A stretch of 64,000 bases of DNA from Pleomorphomonas sp. (GTDB lineage Bacteria; Pseudomonadota; Alphaproteobacteria; Rhizobiales; Pleomorphomonadaceae). The notes under the pieces were generated by a model that was not told where the DNA came from, ran no database searches, and worked only from the letters and a program-made list of their open reading frames with translations. Positions 45,908 to 57,207 of the stretch are shown here, one piece after another (position 1 is the stretch's first letter; each line of letters opens with the position of its first letter). The stretch lies in NCBI GenBank assembly GCA_029976075.1, contig JARKNW010000050.1, positions 38,367 to 102,366 on the forward strand, read 5' to 3'. The position numbers and the translations under genes were made by a program.

Positions 45908-46735
45908 TCAGGCATCCGGCCCGATCACCTTTCCACCCTCGATCACCATGCCATCGAAGGCCGGCACCACATCCGCCGGAAGGTCGCGAACCAGCGTCCG
46001 ATAGTCGAGGTCGTGATGCATGTGGGTGAGAACGATCAGCTTCGCACCGATACGACGACCAGCCTCTATCGCTTGGTCGACGGAGAAGTGACTCACATGC
46101 GGCCGATAGCGCAACGCGTCGACAATGAAGACATCGACGCCTTCGACAAGTGGCCAGCTTTCCTCGGGGATGGCACTGACGTCGGAGGAATAGGCAAGCC
46201 CTCCGAAGCGGTAGCCGATGCTGTGGATGTCGCCGTGCGTCTGTACATAGGGCAGCACGTCGATCGATCCGCCTTTACCCTCGACCCGCAAGGCACGACC
46301 GGCTTCGATGCGATGCTCGATGACGATCGGCGGATAGCCAGACCCCAGCGGCGTTTCGAAACAATAACCGAAAGCTTCCTTGAGGCGGGCGGCCGTCGCC
46401 TCGTCGGCGTAGACCGGCACCCTATGACCACTGTTATGAAAGAACTGGCGAAGCTCATCGATGCCGTGAATATGGTCGGCATGCGAGTGAGTGTAGAGCA
46501 CCGCATCGGCCTCGCCGACCCCGGCCCTCAGGACCTGTTCGCGAAAATCGGGGCCCGTGTCGACAATGACGCGTGTCAGCCCACCGCTCCCCTCGATCCG
46601 CTCGACCATGAGCGACGACCGCAGGCGACGGTTCCGCGGTTCGCCGGGATCACAAGCGCCCCAGTCGTTGCCGATGCGCGGCACACCAGGCGAAGCGCCA
46701 CAGCCAAGGATCGTGAAGCGTGTCCGCGCGGTCAT
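45908..46735 (-). CDS. PhnP-like metallo-beta-lactamase-fold hydrolase
   Basis: 275 residues. The N-terminal GCGASPGVPRIGNDWGACDP followed by the metal-binding HSHADHIHGIDELR (about 83-96), and later VFIVDALRYRPHVSHF and LIVLTHMHHDLDY, match the phosphoribosyl cyclic phosphodiesterase (PhnP) group. There are no other phn genes, so the role may be a general cyclic phosphate hydrolase. Its start overlaps the stop of tatD by 4 bases, so the two are translationally coupled. Confidence 0.9.
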   Translation of the reverse strand: MTARTRFTILGCGASPGVPRIGNDWGACDPGEPRNRRLRSSLMVERIEGSGGLTRVIVDTGPDFREQVLRAGVGEADAVLYTHSHADHIHGIDELRQFFHNSGHRVPVYADEATAARLKEAFGYCFETPLGSGYPPIVIEHRIEAGRALRVEGKGGSIDVLPYVQTHGDIHSIGYRFGGLAYSSDVSAIPEESWPLVEGVDVFIVDALRYRPHVSHFSVDQAIEAGRRIGAKLIVLTHMHHDLDYRTLVRDLPADVVPAFDGMVIEGGKVIGPDA

Positions 46736-47523
46736 GATGCGAACACCTCGTGCGGCACCTTGGCAAACAGACGAGCAAAATTGGCAGTCGTGATCGCCGC
46801 CATCTCCTCGGGTGCGACACCTTTGACCTCGGCGAGCACCTTCGCGGTATGTGCCACATAGGCCGGCTCATTCCGCTTGCCACGCCAAGGCAGCGGCGCC
46901 AGGTAAGGCGCATCCGTCTCGACAAGAAGCCGGTCCTGAGGCACATCGCGGGCAATGGAGCGCAGCTCATCCGACCGCTTGAACGTCAAGATGCCGGAGA
47001 ACGAGAAGAAAGCCCCGAGCGCCAGCGCCCGTTCCATCAACTCGCGACCCGATGAGAAGCAGTGCAACAGGATCGGGAAGCTCCCCTTCGCCGTCTCCTC
47101 TTCAAGGATCGACGCCATGTCCGCGTCGGCGTCCCGGGAATGGATGCAAAGCGGAAGACCGGTCTTGCGGGCTGCTGCGATGTGGCGCCGGAAGACATCC
47201 GCCTGCACGTCGCGGGGCGAAGAATCGTAGAAATAGTCGAGCCCCGCTTCGCCAATACCGATCACCTTGGGATGGTTTGAGAGCTCAACCAGTTGGTCGA
47301 CACTGACATCCGCCTCCTTCTCGGCTTCGTGCGGATGGGTGCCGACGGTGCAATAGACTTGCCGATGCGCCTCGGCGAGCGCACGCACCTGATCAAAGTC
47401 GCGGATACGCGTGCCGATAGTGACCATGAGCTCTACATCGGCCGTTGCCGCGCGGGCAATCAGAGCGTCTGTCTCACCGGCAAAATCGGGAAAATCGAGG
47501 TGACAATGGCTATCGACGATCAT
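46732..47523 (-). CDS. tatD: TatD family metal-dependent DNase
   Basis: 263 residues. Metal-binding SHCHLDFPDF at 5-14, EAGLDYFYD, QADVFRRHIAAARKTGLPLCIHSRDAD, and LVETDAPYLAPLPWRGKRNEP are all typical of TatD 3'-5' exonucleases/DNases. The family Met start is used at 47523; a longer frame to 47574 adds 17 residues. The stop overlaps the PhnP-like gene. In related genomes this pair often follows metG; here a repeat region and recG are on the other side. Confidence 0.92.
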   Translation of the reverse strand: MIVDSHCHLDFPDFAGETDALIARAATADVELMVTIGTRIRDFDQVRALAEAHRQVYCTVGTHPHEAEKEADVSVDQLVELSNHPKVIGIGEAGLDYFYDSSPRDVQADVFRRHIAAARKTGLPLCIHSRDADADMASILEEETAKGSFPILLHCFSSGRELMERALALGAFFSFSGILTFKRSDELRSIARDVPQDRLLVETDAPYLAPLPWRGKRNEPAYVAHTAKVLAEVKGVAPEEMAAITTANFARLFAKVPHEVFAS

Positions 47524-47809
47524 CGTATCGGAACGCAAAAAGACGAGGGATTGTTCCGACATAGCCGCTCGCACCGTCTCTGTCGAGCAGCAGCGATGGC
47601 CGAGCTGATGCGCGCGCCACGCCGGTCGTCATAAAACTCTCACCTGAGGCAACTAGAAAAGCTGTGGTTGCGGTACCCATTCAACCGCTCAACCACGCAT
47701 ATGAAATCAGGACATTTCAAAGCTGCCGGCCATTTCGCCGGCCGAATTTCCGGGCGCCCACGGGCGTCCGCTTTTTCTTAGAGGTGCCCGCCGTTCGGGA
47801 AGGGGCCAG
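47524..47809. other. Region between tatD and the tandem repeat
   Basis: About 285 bases with no supported gene. From about 47740 it contains degenerate sequence related to the repeat unit (GGGCGCCC, CGGGCGTCCGCTTTTTCTT, AGCTTTTCGGGCG), which suggests older, decayed repeat copies. Confidence 0.45.
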
Positions 47810-47983
47810 CTTTTCGGGCGACCTTCTTGCCGGGGGCATCCGCTTTTCCGAAAAGTCTGCAACTTTTCGGGCGACCTTCTTGCAGGGGCATCCGCTTTTC
47901 CGAAAAGTCTGCAACTTTTCGGGCGACCTTCTTGCAGGGGCATCCGCTTTTCCGAAAAGTCTGCAACTTTTCGGGCGGATGCC
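47810..47983. repeat. Palindromic tandem repeat upstream of recG
   Basis: Three tandem copies of a 52-53-base unit at 47810-47862, 47863-47914 and 47915-47966, then a partial copy to 47983. Copies 2 and 3 are identical, and copy 1 differs only by a C-G variation in the middle. Each contains the inverted repeat CCGAAAAG-TCTGCAA-CTTTTCGG. The last copy is enclosed by GGCATCCGC and GCGGATGCC, forming a longer perfect palindrome, so the tandem copies look like internal expansion of a palindromic element. They end 15 bases before the recG start, so they lie in the recG leader. Confidence 0.85.
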
Positions 47984-47998
47984 ATAACATCCCGCGCC

Positions 47999-50110
<2,112 letters not shown>

Positions 50111-50116
50111 CGACGC

Positions 50117-51046
50117 TCAGCGCTCGCCCTCGGCCCGGACCTCGCCCGCAACCTCGCGGATCGCTGCCATCATCAGTTCGGCGCCGAGGGATAGCGATGA
50201 TCCGGAACGAACGATGAGGCCAAGCGGACCGAAGGTGTCGGATGTATCGACCGGCAACTCGCGTAACGTACCGGCCGCGATGTCGCCCACCACCTCGCCG
50301 TAATGCGCAATCCAGATGGCATCGCTCGTGGTCGCAAACGCCCGACCAAACACGGTCGACACCGTATCGATGCGCCGAAGCCGCGGCCCGGCCGCCAGAC
50401 GGATCAATAGCTCGACGGCGTGGTCGTGGATGGTCGAGCCAGGTGGTGGAACCAGGACGACATAGTCGGAAAGACGTCCGAGGCCTGCCCCTTGTGCGAA
50501 CAAGGGATGCTCGCGCCGGGCGACCACCGCCACACGCTCGGTGTAGAGATGCTCGAAGGCAAGCCCCACCATGCTGGCCGGTGCCCCCATGCGTCCGAGC
50601 GCAAAGTCGAGGTCCCCATCCCGTAGCTGATTCAGAATGGAAATGTTATCGGCGGTTATGATCTGCGGTGTCGTTCCGATGCTGGTTCCGAGGAAGCGCG
50701 ACACCGCCTCGGGCAGAACACGCGACGAGGCGGAGGCAAGCGCCCCTACCCGGACCATCGAAGCGCCCTGCTTCAGCGCCAACTCGACGGATTCGACACC
50801 CTGACGAAGGGCCGCGATCGAGGCTCCGGCGAATCGCAGGAATACCTCGCCATAATAGGAAAGAACCACGGATCGATGGCTGCGATCGAACAGCTCGACA
50901 CCCAGAATCTCTTCAAGCTCGCGGATGGTTTTCGACACAGCAGGTTGGCTGATGGATAGCGACACCGCCGCCTTTCCAATGCTTTTCAGGCGAGCCACTT
51001 CTACGAAAGAACTCAGGTGCCTATGTTTGATACGGTTCTCGATCAC
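50117..51046 (-). CDS. PcaQ-like LysR-family regulator
   Basis: 309 residues. The helix-turn-helix is at about 5-62 (IENRIKHRHLSSFVEVARLKSIGKAA, then SLSISQPAVSKTIRELEEILGVELFDR), followed by the LysR ligand-binding fold. Length and N-terminus match the PcaQ/GbpR subfamily, which controls protocatechuate or galactose-related genes in rhizobia. The start is a GTG at 51046 with AGAGGA upstream; longer frames have no family support. No catabolic target genes are in the neighbourhood, so the function is not settled. It is divergent from the DsbA-like gene. Confidence 0.85.
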   Translation of the reverse strand: MIENRIKHRHLSSFVEVARLKSIGKAAVSLSISQPAVSKTIRELEEILGVELFDRSHRSVVLSYYGEVFLRFAGASIAALRQGVESVELALKQGASMVRVGALASASSRVLPEAVSRFLGTSIGTTPQIITADNISILNQLRDGDLDFALGRMGAPASMVGLAFEHLYTERVAVVARREHPLFAQGAGLGRLSDYVVLVPPPGSTIHDHAVELLIRLAAGPRLRRIDTVSTVFGRAFATTSDAIWIAHYGEVVGDIAAGTLRELPVDTSDTFGPLGLIVRSGSSLSLGAELMMAAIREVAGEVRAEGER

Positions 51047-51197
51047 GTCGGGTCCTCTATAACCTGCCGTTATGTAACGGGGGTCATCGGTTCTATGCCA
51101 TGAAACAATGGTCGAGTCCGTGTCTGCCCTCGTCCGTAATAGGTGGTAGGATAGTTCGACAGTCTCTTGCCAGCGACACAACCACCTGAGGAGTGCC

Positions 51198-51857
51198 ATG
51201 CAGAAAACCAAGCTTCATCTCGACGTCATCGTCGACGTGGTCTGTCCCTGGTGCTTTCTTGGCAAGCGCCGCCTCGACGCGGCGATCGAAGAACTCGACG
51301 ATCTCGAAATCGAGGTTCGATACCGGCCATTCCAGCTCGACCCGGCTATCCCACCCGAGGGAATCGACCGTGAGGAGTATATCATCGGCAAGTTCGGCAG
51401 CGCCGATGCGCTGGATGAAGCCCACGCTCGCCTGTTCGATCTCGGTGCCGATGTCGGCATCACCTATGCCTTCGATCTGATCGAGAAGACACCCAACACG
51501 CTCGATGCACATCGTCTCGTGCGATGGGCGGCGGCGGAAGGGCTTGGAGATGCGATGCTGGAGCGGCTGTTCTCCCTGTTCTTCGAGGAAGGCAGCAACC
51601 TTACCGACGCGGATACTTTAATTGCGGCTGCCGAGGAAATCGGCCTCGACGGCGACGAAGTGACAATGAAGCTCGAGGATGGCGTGGACCTCGACGCGGT
51701 GAAAGCCGACATCGCCCATGCCGGTCGCATGGGGATCACCGGCGTCCCGACAGTCATCGTCGAGAACAAGTTCGCCATATCCGGAGCCCAGACATCGGAA
51801 GTGCTGGTCGATGCCCTGCGGCGGATCGCCTCCGAACTCGACGCGTCCAAGGCCTGA
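51198..51857 (+). CDS. DsbA-family FrnE-like oxidoreductase
   Basis: 219 residues of a cytoplasmic DsbA-fold protein with the CPWC active site at 16-19 and the cis-Pro loop in GITGVPTVIVENKFAISGAQ. No signal peptide. FrnE/YuxN-like members take part in oxidative-stress resistance and polyketide chemistry. The ATG is preceded by GAGG. A terminator follows eight bases after the stop. Confidence 0.9.
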   Translation: MQKTKLHLDVIVDVVCPWCFLGKRRLDAAIEELDDLEIEVRYRPFQLDPAIPPEGIDREEYIIGKFGSADALDEAHARLFDLGADVGITYAFDLIEKTPNTLDAHRLVRWAAAEGLGDAMLERLFSLFFEEGSNLTDADTLIAAAEEIGLDGDEVTMKLEDGVDLDAVKADIAHAGRMGITGVPTVIVENKFAISGAQTSEVLVDALRRIASELDASKA

Positions 51858-51864
51858 AACGCAA

Positions 51865-51888
51865 AGGGGCGCCCACCGGAGCGCCCCT
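51865..51888. terminator. Terminator between the convergent DsbA-like and glpX genes
   Basis: AGGGGCGC and GCGCCCCT form a perfect 8-bp stem with an 8-base loop. On the plus strand CTTCATATCCTT follows, on the minus strand TTTGCG. It lies between convergent stops and probably serves both. Confidence 0.75.
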
Positions 51889-51913
51889 CTTCATATCCTT
51901 CGGCAAACCACGA

Positions 51914-52900
51914 TCAGAGTGAGTCAGTCCGGTCGCGGTCGATGTGCTCGGCCTTGATGCGGCGAACGGTGCCCGTCCAGGAGCGCATGACCAAGGTGTC
52001 GGTGATGATCTTGCCGGCCTTGAAGCGTACACCATCAAGCAGATTGCCCTTGGTTACGCCGGTCGCGGCGAACAGCACGTCGCCCTGTGCCATGTCTTCC
52101 ATGGTGTATTTCTTGGTAACGTCCTCGATGCCCATGCGACGCGCCCGCTCGATCTGCTCGGGGCGGTTGATCATGAGGCGCCCTTGCATCTGGCCGCCGA
52201 GGCAGCGCAACGCCGCTGCCGCCAACACACCTTCCGGCGCTCCGCCGACGCCAAGGTAGATGTCAATGCTGGTCTCTTCGGGGTCCGTGGTCTGGATGAC
52301 GCCAGCAATGTCGCCGTCGCCGATCAGGCGAATGGAAGCACCGAGCCCGCGCACCTCATTGATCAATCGAGCATGGCGCGGCCGATCGAGGATGCAGGCG
52401 GTGATCGCCGACACCGGTACGCCCTTGGCTTTGGCCAGCGCGCGGATGTTATCGGTCGGCGTAGCGTCGAGATCGACGAGACCGGCCGGAAATCCCGGGC
52501 CGATGGCGATCTTGTCCATATAGACGTCGGGTGCGTTCAAGAGGCCACCCTGCTCGGCAATGGCAATGCACGCCAGCGAGTTGGTCTGGTTCTTGGCGCA
52601 CATGGCCGTACCTTCGAGCGGATCGACGGCGATATCCACACGCGGCCCCTTACCGGTACCGACCTCTTCACCGATATACAGCATCGGCGCCTCATCGCGC
52701 TCGCCCTCACCGATCATGATCGTGCCGTGGACCGGCAGTTGATTGAGTTCGGAGCGCATGGCGTCCACCGCAGCCTGATCGGCAGCGCGTTCGTCGCCGT
52801 GCCCCCGCTGACGAGCTGCCGCCATCGCGGTGCGTTCAGTAACCCGAACAATTTCCAGGGTTAGAATACGATCGAGAGAATTCGAGAATTTTTGCGACAT
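51914..52900 (-). CDS. glpX: Class II fructose-1,6-bisphosphatase GlpX
   Basis: 328 residues. Class II features: KFSNSLDRILTLEIVRVTE, DAMRSELNQLPVHGTIMIGEGERDEAPMLYIGEEVG (metal-binding Glu and Asp), DPLEGT, and GVGGAPEGVLAAAAL. It hydrolyses fructose-1,6-bisphosphate in gluconeogenesis. The ATG at 52900 avoids 22 extra residues of the longer frame. In many Rhizobiales glpX follows hom, as it does here, 460 bases downstream on the same strand. Confidence 0.96.
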   Translation of the reverse strand: MSQKFSNSLDRILTLEIVRVTERTAMAAARQRGHGDERAADQAAVDAMRSELNQLPVHGTIMIGEGERDEAPMLYIGEEVGTGKGPRVDIAVDPLEGTAMCAKNQTNSLACIAIAEQGGLLNAPDVYMDKIAIGPGFPAGLVDLDATPTDNIRALAKAKGVPVSAITACILDRPRHARLINEVRGLGASIRLIGDGDIAGVIQTTDPEETSIDIYLGVGGAPEGVLAAAALRCLGGQMQGRLMINRPEQIERARRMGIEDVTKKYTMEDMAQGDVLFAATGVTKGNLLDGVRFKAGKIITDTLVMRSWTGTVRRIKAEHIDRDRTDSL

Positions 52901-53363
52901 GAAACAACCCGCGGTTCGGACAGCCGACCGAATTCGTCGCTGCGGCCATTGGAGGTCTTGGGCCACGCGAACGGGGAGGAAACCCGGTCGATACTCTAGC
53001 GAGGTAGGAAGAACCGACGATAGAGGTCAATGCGCCATAGGACGCAATACGGATATTCCGTTCCCATATTAACCATATCTTCACATGGCGTGGTAGTCGA
53101 TACTTGGCCAAATACCGCCATTTACCGGCTTTGACGAACCTTTGGATCGTCAGACATGCAAAAAGTCGATAGCAGCATTCCCTAAGCCGGACCTGGAAAT
53201 CGATCGAGCCTCGACAGCCCCTTCAGAGACTGCCGCGAGTTTAGCTGGGTCACGGCGGCAAGCCATGTTCTCGGTGACCGAGGCGGAGCGATACTGAGCC
53301 CGCTCTCGCCAGGATCACGAAGGCAAACGCGACTTGCCCACCCGACGGAACTTCCAGTCCCCC
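52901..53363. other. Region between hom and glpX
   Basis: About 460 bases without a supported gene. The part near 53040-53160 is AT-richer, with TTAACCATATCTTCAC, and may include the glpX promoter. No terminator-like hairpin with T-tract is clear after hom. Confidence 0.4.
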
Positions 53364-54680
53364 TCAGAGACTTTCGATGCGGATCAACGTCGGCTTCGCC
53401 GCGATGTGTCCTGCACTCTCGATGGAGGAAAGGGCCGCGCGGATTTCCGTCTCGCGCGTGGCATAGGTGATCAGCACCACCGGCTGCGGCGCGCCAGTGT
53501 GGCCGGCGGCATCGTCATCCGCCGAGCGGCGGCGTTGGACGATGGACTCGAGCGAAATATCACGATCGGCCATGCTCTTGGCAATGCCGGCGAAGGCGCC
53601 CGGCCGGTCGTAGACCGAGAGGCGAACGTAATACCCACCCTTGTGCGCCTGTATCTCGGCCCTCTGATAGGGCATCAGTTCATTCACCGGCAGGCCGAAT
53701 ACGGGCGTGCGGTGTTCGCGCGCCGCATCGACGATATCGGCAATCACCGACGACGCCGTGGCGCTGCCCCCCGCTCCAGGCCCGACCAGCACCACTTCCC
53801 CCAGCGCATCGCCATCAAAGGCAACGGCATTGAGCACGCCGGAAGTCTGCGCCACCACCGACTTCTTGGGCACCATGGCCGGATTGACCCGCGCCTCGAT
53901 GCCAGTGTCCGTGCGACGGGCGACGCCCAGGAGCTTGATGCGATAGCCAAGCTCATCGGCCGCTTTGATATCGTCCAGCGAGATCGAAGTGATGCCCTCG
54001 ACATAGATGGCATCGGCGTCGATTTCCGTGCCGAAGGCCAGGCTGGTCAGGATGGCGAGTTTGTGGGCCGTGTCGAAGCCACCCACGTCGAACGTCGGAT
54101 CGGCTTCGGCATAGCCAAGCCGCTGCGCCTCGGCGAGACAGGTCTCGAATGACAGCTGCTCCTTTTCCATCCTGGTGAGGATGTAGTTGCAAGTGCCGTT
54201 CAGGATACCGACGATACCAGTCACGGTGTTGCCGGCAAGGCTTTCCTTCAGTGTCTTGATGACGGGAATCCCACCAGCCACCGCCGCTTCGAAGCCGATC
54301 GACAGACCGGCTTTCTCGGCCAGTCGGGCGAGTTCGATGCCATGCCGGGCGAGCAGTGCCTTGTTGGCGGTAATCACCGGTTTGCCGGCGGCAATCGCCG
54401 CACGGACCACGTCCTCGGCGGCGCCAGACGCTCCACCAATCAACTCGATCACCACGTCGACGTTTGGGTCGCCAACCATGGCGACGGGATCGTCGTACCA
54501 GGCAAAGCCGCTGACATTGATGCCCCGATCCCGGTTGCGGTTGCGCGCAGACACGGCCGTGATCGTCACCGGCCGTCCGGCTCTCAGCGTCAACGAGCTG
54601 AGATTGGACTGGACGATGCGAACGACGGACGCGCCGACGGTCCCGAGACCGGCGATGCCAAGGCGAAGCGGTTTACCCAT
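53364..54680 (-). CDS. hom: Homoserine dehydrogenase
   Basis: 438 residues. The NAD(P)-binding region starts GIAGLGTVGASVVRIVQ, followed by ITANKALLARHG and the catalytic segment GNTVTGIVGILNGTCNYILTRM (with the conserved Asn-Gly-Thr). A C-terminal ACT domain (about 350-430, beginning YVRLSVYDRPGAFAGIAK) provides threonine feedback control. It converts aspartate semialdehyde to homoserine. It is 140 bases downstream of the AlaC-type gene; a hairpin lies in that gap. Confidence 0.96.
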   Translation of the reverse strand: MGKPLRLGIAGLGTVGASVVRIVQSNLSSLTLRAGRPVTITAVSARNRNRDRGINVSGFAWYDDPVAMVGDPNVDVVIELIGGASGAAEDVVRAAIAAGKPVITANKALLARHGIELARLAEKAGLSIGFEAAVAGGIPVIKTLKESLAGNTVTGIVGILNGTCNYILTRMEKEQLSFETCLAEAQRLGYAEADPTFDVGGFDTAHKLAILTSLAFGTEIDADAIYVEGITSISLDDIKAADELGYRIKLLGVARRTDTGIEARVNPAMVPKKSVVAQTSGVLNAVAFDGDALGEVVLVGPGAGGSATASSVIADIVDAAREHRTPVFGLPVNELMPYQRAEIQAHKGGYYVRLSVYDRPGAFAGIAKSMADRDISLESIVQRRRSADDDAAGHTGAPQPVVLITYATRETEIRAALSSIESAGHIAAKPTLIRIESL

Positions 54681-54709
54681 GGTGCTTTCCGAAACTCTCT
54701 TTGCCCCTG

Positions 54710-54745
54710 GAGCATTTCCGGAGAAGCGAGGCTCCGGAAATGTTC
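54710..54745. repeat. Inverted repeat upstream of hom
   Basis: GAGCATTTCCGGA and TCCGGAAATGTTC form a 13-bp stem (one G-T pair) with a 10-base loop. It lies between the AlaC-type gene stop (54821) and the hom start (54680), both on the minus strand. No T-tract follows, so it may be a palindromic element, an RNA-stabilising structure or a weak terminator. Confidence 0.55.
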
Positions 54746-54820
54746 TCTAATTTACACCAGCAACTTCCGGCACAGGCCGTGAAGCCTTGCGCCGGAGTTG
54801 CCATGGCATGACGATTCTGG

Positions 54821-56050
54821 TCAGCGAGCTTGGCCAACCGGCGCGTAGTTATGCATGGTTTCGTCAGCCGTGTCGAAAAATCGACGAAGCCCCCGTGCCG
54901 CCTGCCGGATGCGCTGCTCGTTCTCCACCAGCGCGATACGGACATAGTCATCGCCCTGCTCGCCAAAACCGACGCCGGGCGCGACTGCCACTTCCGCCTT
55001 CTCGATAAGAAGCTTGGAGAACTCAAGGCTTCCCAGCGACTTGAACCGCTCCGGCAAGGGCGCCCAGGCGAACATGGAGGCACGCGGCACCGGAATCTCC
55101 CAGCCGGCCCGGCCGAAGCTCTCCACCATGACATCGCGGCGGCGCTTGTAAGTCTGGCGCACCTCGTCGATGTGGGCGTCGGCATCCGGATCGTTGAGAG
55201 CCGCCGTCGCCGCGACCTGGATCGGCGTAAAGGCACCGTAATCGAGGTAGGACTTGACGCGCGCCAGCGCCGCGATCAGCCGCTCGTTGCCAACTGCAAA
55301 GCCCATGCGCCAACCGGCCATGGAGAACGTCTTCGACATCGAGGTGAACTCGACGCAGACGTCCATCGCTCCCGGAACCTGCAGCACCGATGGCGGCGGG
55401 ACGCCATCGAAATAAATCTCCGAGTAGGCGAGATCGGACAGCACGAACACTTCGTGCTTGCGGGCAAAGGCCACGACGTCACGATAGAAATCAAGATCCA
55501 CCACCTCGGCCGTCGGGTTCGACGGATAGCAGAGAATCAAGGCGAGCGGCTTGGGGATGGAGTGGATGACGGCCCTTTCGAGTGCGTGGAAGAACTCCGG
55601 CCCGGGCGTCACGGGGACCGACCGGATGACGCCACCGACCATGAGGAATCCGAACGCGTGGATCGGATAGGACGGATTGGGGCACAGGATGACATCACCC
55701 GGCGCGGTGATCGCCTGCGCCATGTTGGCGAAGCCTTCCTTGGAGCCCAGCGTCGCGACAACTTGCGTGTCGGGATTGAGCTTCACGCCAAACCGCCGCG
55801 CATAATAGCCAGCCTGCGCCTTGCGGAGGCCGTTGATACCGCGCGAGGCGGAATAGCCGTGCGTATCTGGCCGCTGTACCGTCTCGATCAGCTTGTCGAC
55901 AACGTGACGCGCGGTGGGCAGATCTGGATTGCCCATGCCGAGGTCGACAATATCTGCGCCCGAAGCTCGCGCTGCAGCCTTGAGCCGGTTGACCTGCTCG
56001 AAGACATACGGCGGGAGGCGCTTGATCTTGTGGAACTCGTTGTTGCTCAT
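54821..56050 (-). CDS. AlaC/DapL-type class I aminotransferase
   Basis: 409 residues. Class I PLP-dependent fold with DLGMGNPDLPTA, YPSNPTAEVVDLDFYRD, and the Schiff-base Lys in SMSKTFSMAGWRMG (about residue 240). The best match in sequence style is the AlaC glutamate-pyruvate aminotransferase group, which is also annotated as LL-diaminopimelate aminotransferase. It sits upstream of hom, a common arrangement, and could supply alanine or amino-acid interconversion. Whether it has diaminopimelate activity is not decidable here. Confidence 0.9.
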   Translation of the reverse strand: MSNNEFHKIKRLPPYVFEQVNRLKAAARASGADIVDLGMGNPDLPTARHVVDKLIETVQRPDTHGYSASRGINGLRKAQAGYYARRFGVKLNPDTQVVATLGSKEGFANMAQAITAPGDVILCPNPSYPIHAFGFLMVGGVIRSVPVTPGPEFFHALERAVIHSIPKPLALILCYPSNPTAEVVDLDFYRDVVAFARKHEVFVLSDLAYSEIYFDGVPPPSVLQVPGAMDVCVEFTSMSKTFSMAGWRMGFAVGNERLIAALARVKSYLDYGAFTPIQVAATAALNDPDADAHIDEVRQTYKRRRDVMVESFGRAGWEIPVPRASMFAWAPLPERFKSLGSLEFSKLLIEKAEVAVAPGVGFGEQGDDYVRIALVENEQRIRQAARGLRRFFDTADETMHNYAPVGQAR

Positions 56051-56222
56051 GGGGTTGACCTCGGTATGGTCGTTGAAGTCGGCGGTTTTCGCCCCGCGCC
56101 GACAGGCGGGTCTGTGCTTCTAGATCAATTCCGGGCGGGGGGGAAAGTGGCTTTTGGCCGGTCACCGACCGATCTCTCCAAAAAGCCCTCGCTGTGGCCG
56201 CCTTGCCCGGCCCCGCGTGGCT

Positions 56223-56963
56223 TCAGCCAATCGTGGAGAGGGCCGGGAAATTTTCCAGAAGCCAGAACGACGCGCGCTGCATGCCGCCTGACAGAAACAG
56301 CGCGCCGGTAATTACCAGCACGCCGCCCATAGCTCGCTCGACCAAGGGGAAATGGCGGCGAAAACGGCGCATGAACAGCACGAAACGGGCCGCGAACAGC
56401 GCGGCAATCAGAAATGGCACACCTAGCCCGAGGGAATAGACGGCGAGCAACAGCGCGCCATCTCCGACGGTGTCACGACTGCCGGCAACGGACAGGATCG
56501 TCGCGAGCACCGGCCCAATGCAAGGTGTCCAGCCAAACGCGAAAGCGAGGCCGAGTAGAAATGCACCACTCAACCCTGCCCTGACGCGAAAATCATGAAA
56601 ACGGGCCTCGCGATAGAACAGCGCAACCCGGAAAAAGCCCAGGAAATGCAGCCCCATCAATATGATGAACGCGCCAGCCACGAACCCGAGAACTTCTGAC
56701 CATTGCCGGAGAAGCTGGCCAAACACGGACGCGGTGGCTCCGAGCGCAACGAAAACGCACGTGAAGCCGAGCACGAAGGAGAGCGCCACCTTGGCTGCGC
56801 GTTTCTTGGCGGCGAGCCTTGTCATTTCCTCGCCAGTCAGTTCCTCGATCGACGCCCCAGTCAAAAAGCCAAGATAGGGAGGAACGAGCGGCAACACGCA
56901 CGGACTCACAAACGACAGGAGTCCGGCGCCAAATGCTGCAATCAGGGTTACGTTCGCTTCCAT
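56223..56963 (-). CDS. ccdA: Cytochrome c biogenesis protein CcdA
   Basis: 246 residues with six membrane helices. The two conserved cysteines are in SPCVLPLVPPYLGFLTG (C22) and FGWTPCIGP (C148), in the membrane-embedded thiol-relay arrangement. CcdA carries reducing power from cytoplasmic thioredoxin to periplasmic cytochrome c and other thiols. A weak small frame stands just upstream on the same strand. Confidence 0.92.
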   Translation of the reverse strand: MEANVTLIAAFGAGLLSFVSPCVLPLVPPYLGFLTGASIEELTGEEMTRLAAKKRAAKVALSFVLGFTCVFVALGATASVFGQLLRQWSEVLGFVAGAFIILMGLHFLGFFRVALFYREARFHDFRVRAGLSGAFLLGLAFAFGWTPCIGPVLATILSVAGSRDTVGDGALLLAVYSLGLGVPFLIAALFAARFVLFMRRFRRHFPLVERAMGGVLVITGALFLSGGMQRASFWLLENFPALSTIG

Positions 56964-56970
56964 GTGGCCT

Positions 56971-57207
56971 CTATCGGACGGGCATCGACTGATACTCGAT
57001 TTCCTCCGGGCATGCGAGGCAGGTTTTCCCGGCGGCCATCAAATCACTGCGACGCGTCCGTTGGCGACCGTTCACGAGCTCGACGGCAAGCGCGCCCTCT
57101 CTTGCGCCTCGGATTTGAAGCGCACTGGCAGCCAGGGGATCGTCCGAGTCGAATCCCGACGGCGCGTCAACGCTGCAATCCGCCGAGTTCAGCTTCACGG
57201 AAGGCAA
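56971..57207 (-). CDS. Possible small protein upstream of ccdA (78 aa)
   Basis: A TTG-start frame ending 8 bases before the ccdA start. The translation has a CLAC-like pair near the C-terminus (KTCLACPEE), which is suggestive because ccdA partners are thiol proteins, but there is no good ribosome-binding site and the middle is not clearly structured. Kept only as a candidate; it may be a chance frame. Confidence 0.3.
   Translation of the reverse strand: MPSVKLNSADCSVDAPSGFDSDDPLAASALQIRGAREGALAVELVNGRQRTRRSDLMAAGKTCLACPEEIEYQSMPVR

Noticed and set aside
47810..47983. CRISPR array
   Set aside because: Units are directly adjacent with no unique spacers, and no cas genes are near.
47778..47990. 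Minus-strand frame through the repeats giving repeated SCRLFGKADAP-like peptides
   Set aside because: It is the translation of the palindromic tandem repeat with no ribosome-binding site; a DNA repeat explains it better than a protein.
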